Shown in pieces: positions 38,553 through 38,897 of a DNA stretch of 38,897 bases; within the stretch, counting starts at the first letter, position 1, and every line of letters begins with the position of its first letter. Both the position numbers and the translations under genes were made by a program. The notes under the pieces were generated by a model. The model searched no databases. It was not told the origin of the DNA and saw only the letters and a list, made by a program, of their open reading frames with translations. The DNA is from Fulvivirga sp. (lineage in GTDB: Bacteria; Bacteroidota; Bacteroidia; Cytophagales; Cyclobacteriaceae). The stretch is taken from assembly GCA_028280565.1 (NCBI GenBank), contig JANQLQ010000270.1, positions 1 through 38,897 on the forward strand, written 5' to 3'.

Positions 38553-38897
38553 TTGTAGAGGCACAAATTACACTATAAAAATTTCAACTCGTGCGCATTT
38601 AGTATGGCGTAATGTGTACTTAGCTAGCAATAGGATTTGTAATCCGGGCGTTCTCGTTAGTGACCCATGATCATAAAAGAGGGCGTTCTTGAAAATTAGC
38701 TGTAATAGGAGAACGTTTCTATTTTAGCGAGTTAGGCTATATTTTAAAAATGTTTCGGGTAATGCTATCTTCGTAATGCGCAGGTTAAGCGGTATTATGT
38801 GGTTCTAAGTCCAGTTTTCATTTTCTTTTGCACGCCCAAAAGAAAACGAAACAAAAGAAAAGGGCGCCAGCAACAAAGCCCATTTTCCGCGCAAAAC
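38553..38897. other. Intergenic end with dispersed repeats
   Basis: No gene. Bases 38634-38676 match 29649-29694 (GATTTGTAATCCGGG and later ATCATAA), and bases 38684-38832 are F2 copy 3. The end (38812-38870) has pairs of CTTTTG and CAAAAG words (TTTTCTTTTGCACGCCCAAAAG followed shortly by AACAAAAGAAAAGGGCG) that form an inverted repeat, a common intergenic hairpin type. Confidence 0.65.
38684..38832. repeat. Dispersed repeat family F2, copy 3
   Basis: GTTCTTGAAAATTAG, TTTCTATTTTAGCGAG, TTAGGCTATATTTTAAAA, TTTCGGGTAATGC and GTGGTTCTAAGTCCAGTTTT, then CATTTTCTTTTGC, in the same order as copy 2. Confidence 0.72.

Overview
The window looks like a chromosomal segment of a member of the Bacteroidota, most likely a Cytophagales-type, probably marine organism. 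The evidence is two proteins with type IX secretion (T9SS) C-terminal sorting domains, lipoproteins with acidic residues straight after the lipobox cysteine, a LytTR response regulator paired with a TPR-containing HisKA_2 kinase, absence of strong Shine-Dalgarno sequences, and several exact matches to the Bacteroidota -7 element TAnnTTTG close to gene starts. No rRNA, tRNA, CRISPR array or transposase gene was seen.

The left two thirds (about 350-24,400) is a patchy surface-glycan locus. An epimerase of the CDP-paratose-2-epimerase type (350-1414) is followed by a tight minus-strand operon encoding a Wzx-like flippase, a sulfotransferase, a GT2 and a GT4 (6163 down to 1916). Divergent from it is a polysaccharide pyruvyltransferase homologue (6417-7610). 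Further on come a QueC-like PP-loop protein with a membrane endonuclease/exonuclease/phosphatase-family protein (11794 down to 9541), a GT-A transferase (12112-13044), and a second overlapping minus-strand operon of GT4, sulfotransferase, T9SS-exported subtilase and GT4 (18483 down to 13748). Another GT4 (22443-21334) and a GT-A/methyltransferase pair (22741-24404) complete the set. Two sulfotransferases, one pyruvyltransferase homologue and about seven glycosyltransferases suggest a sulfated, possibly pyruvylated, surface polysaccharide. No Wzy polymerase or Wzz chain-length regulator is evident inside the window.

Interspersed are cell-surface proteins: a lipoprotein with a putative Cys-Gln thioester domain (9240-8116), a large lipoprotein that looks strongly expressed (18992-20515), and an 1129-residue T9SS-exported purple-acid-phosphatase-like protein with two MAM-like repeats (28103-24714).

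The right third (about 29,700-38,900) is accessory in character. It has an unrecognised 256-residue protein, a tiny acidic lipoprotein, a two-component system, a membrane-anchored TIR protein, a small WYL-like protein, about 1 kb of noncoding DNA with several strong inverted repeats, a secreted Cys/His-rich protein, an overlapping pair of small ORFs ending in a Cas2/SinR-like protein, and a stand-alone PD-(D/E)XK nuclease related to the N-terminus of HsdR. The TIR, Cas2-like and HsdR-N-like genes make a defence role conceivable, but this is inference.

The longer intergenic gaps carry several dispersed, palindromic repeat families (at least five recognisable sequences shared between distant gaps), and these account for much of the noncoding DNA.
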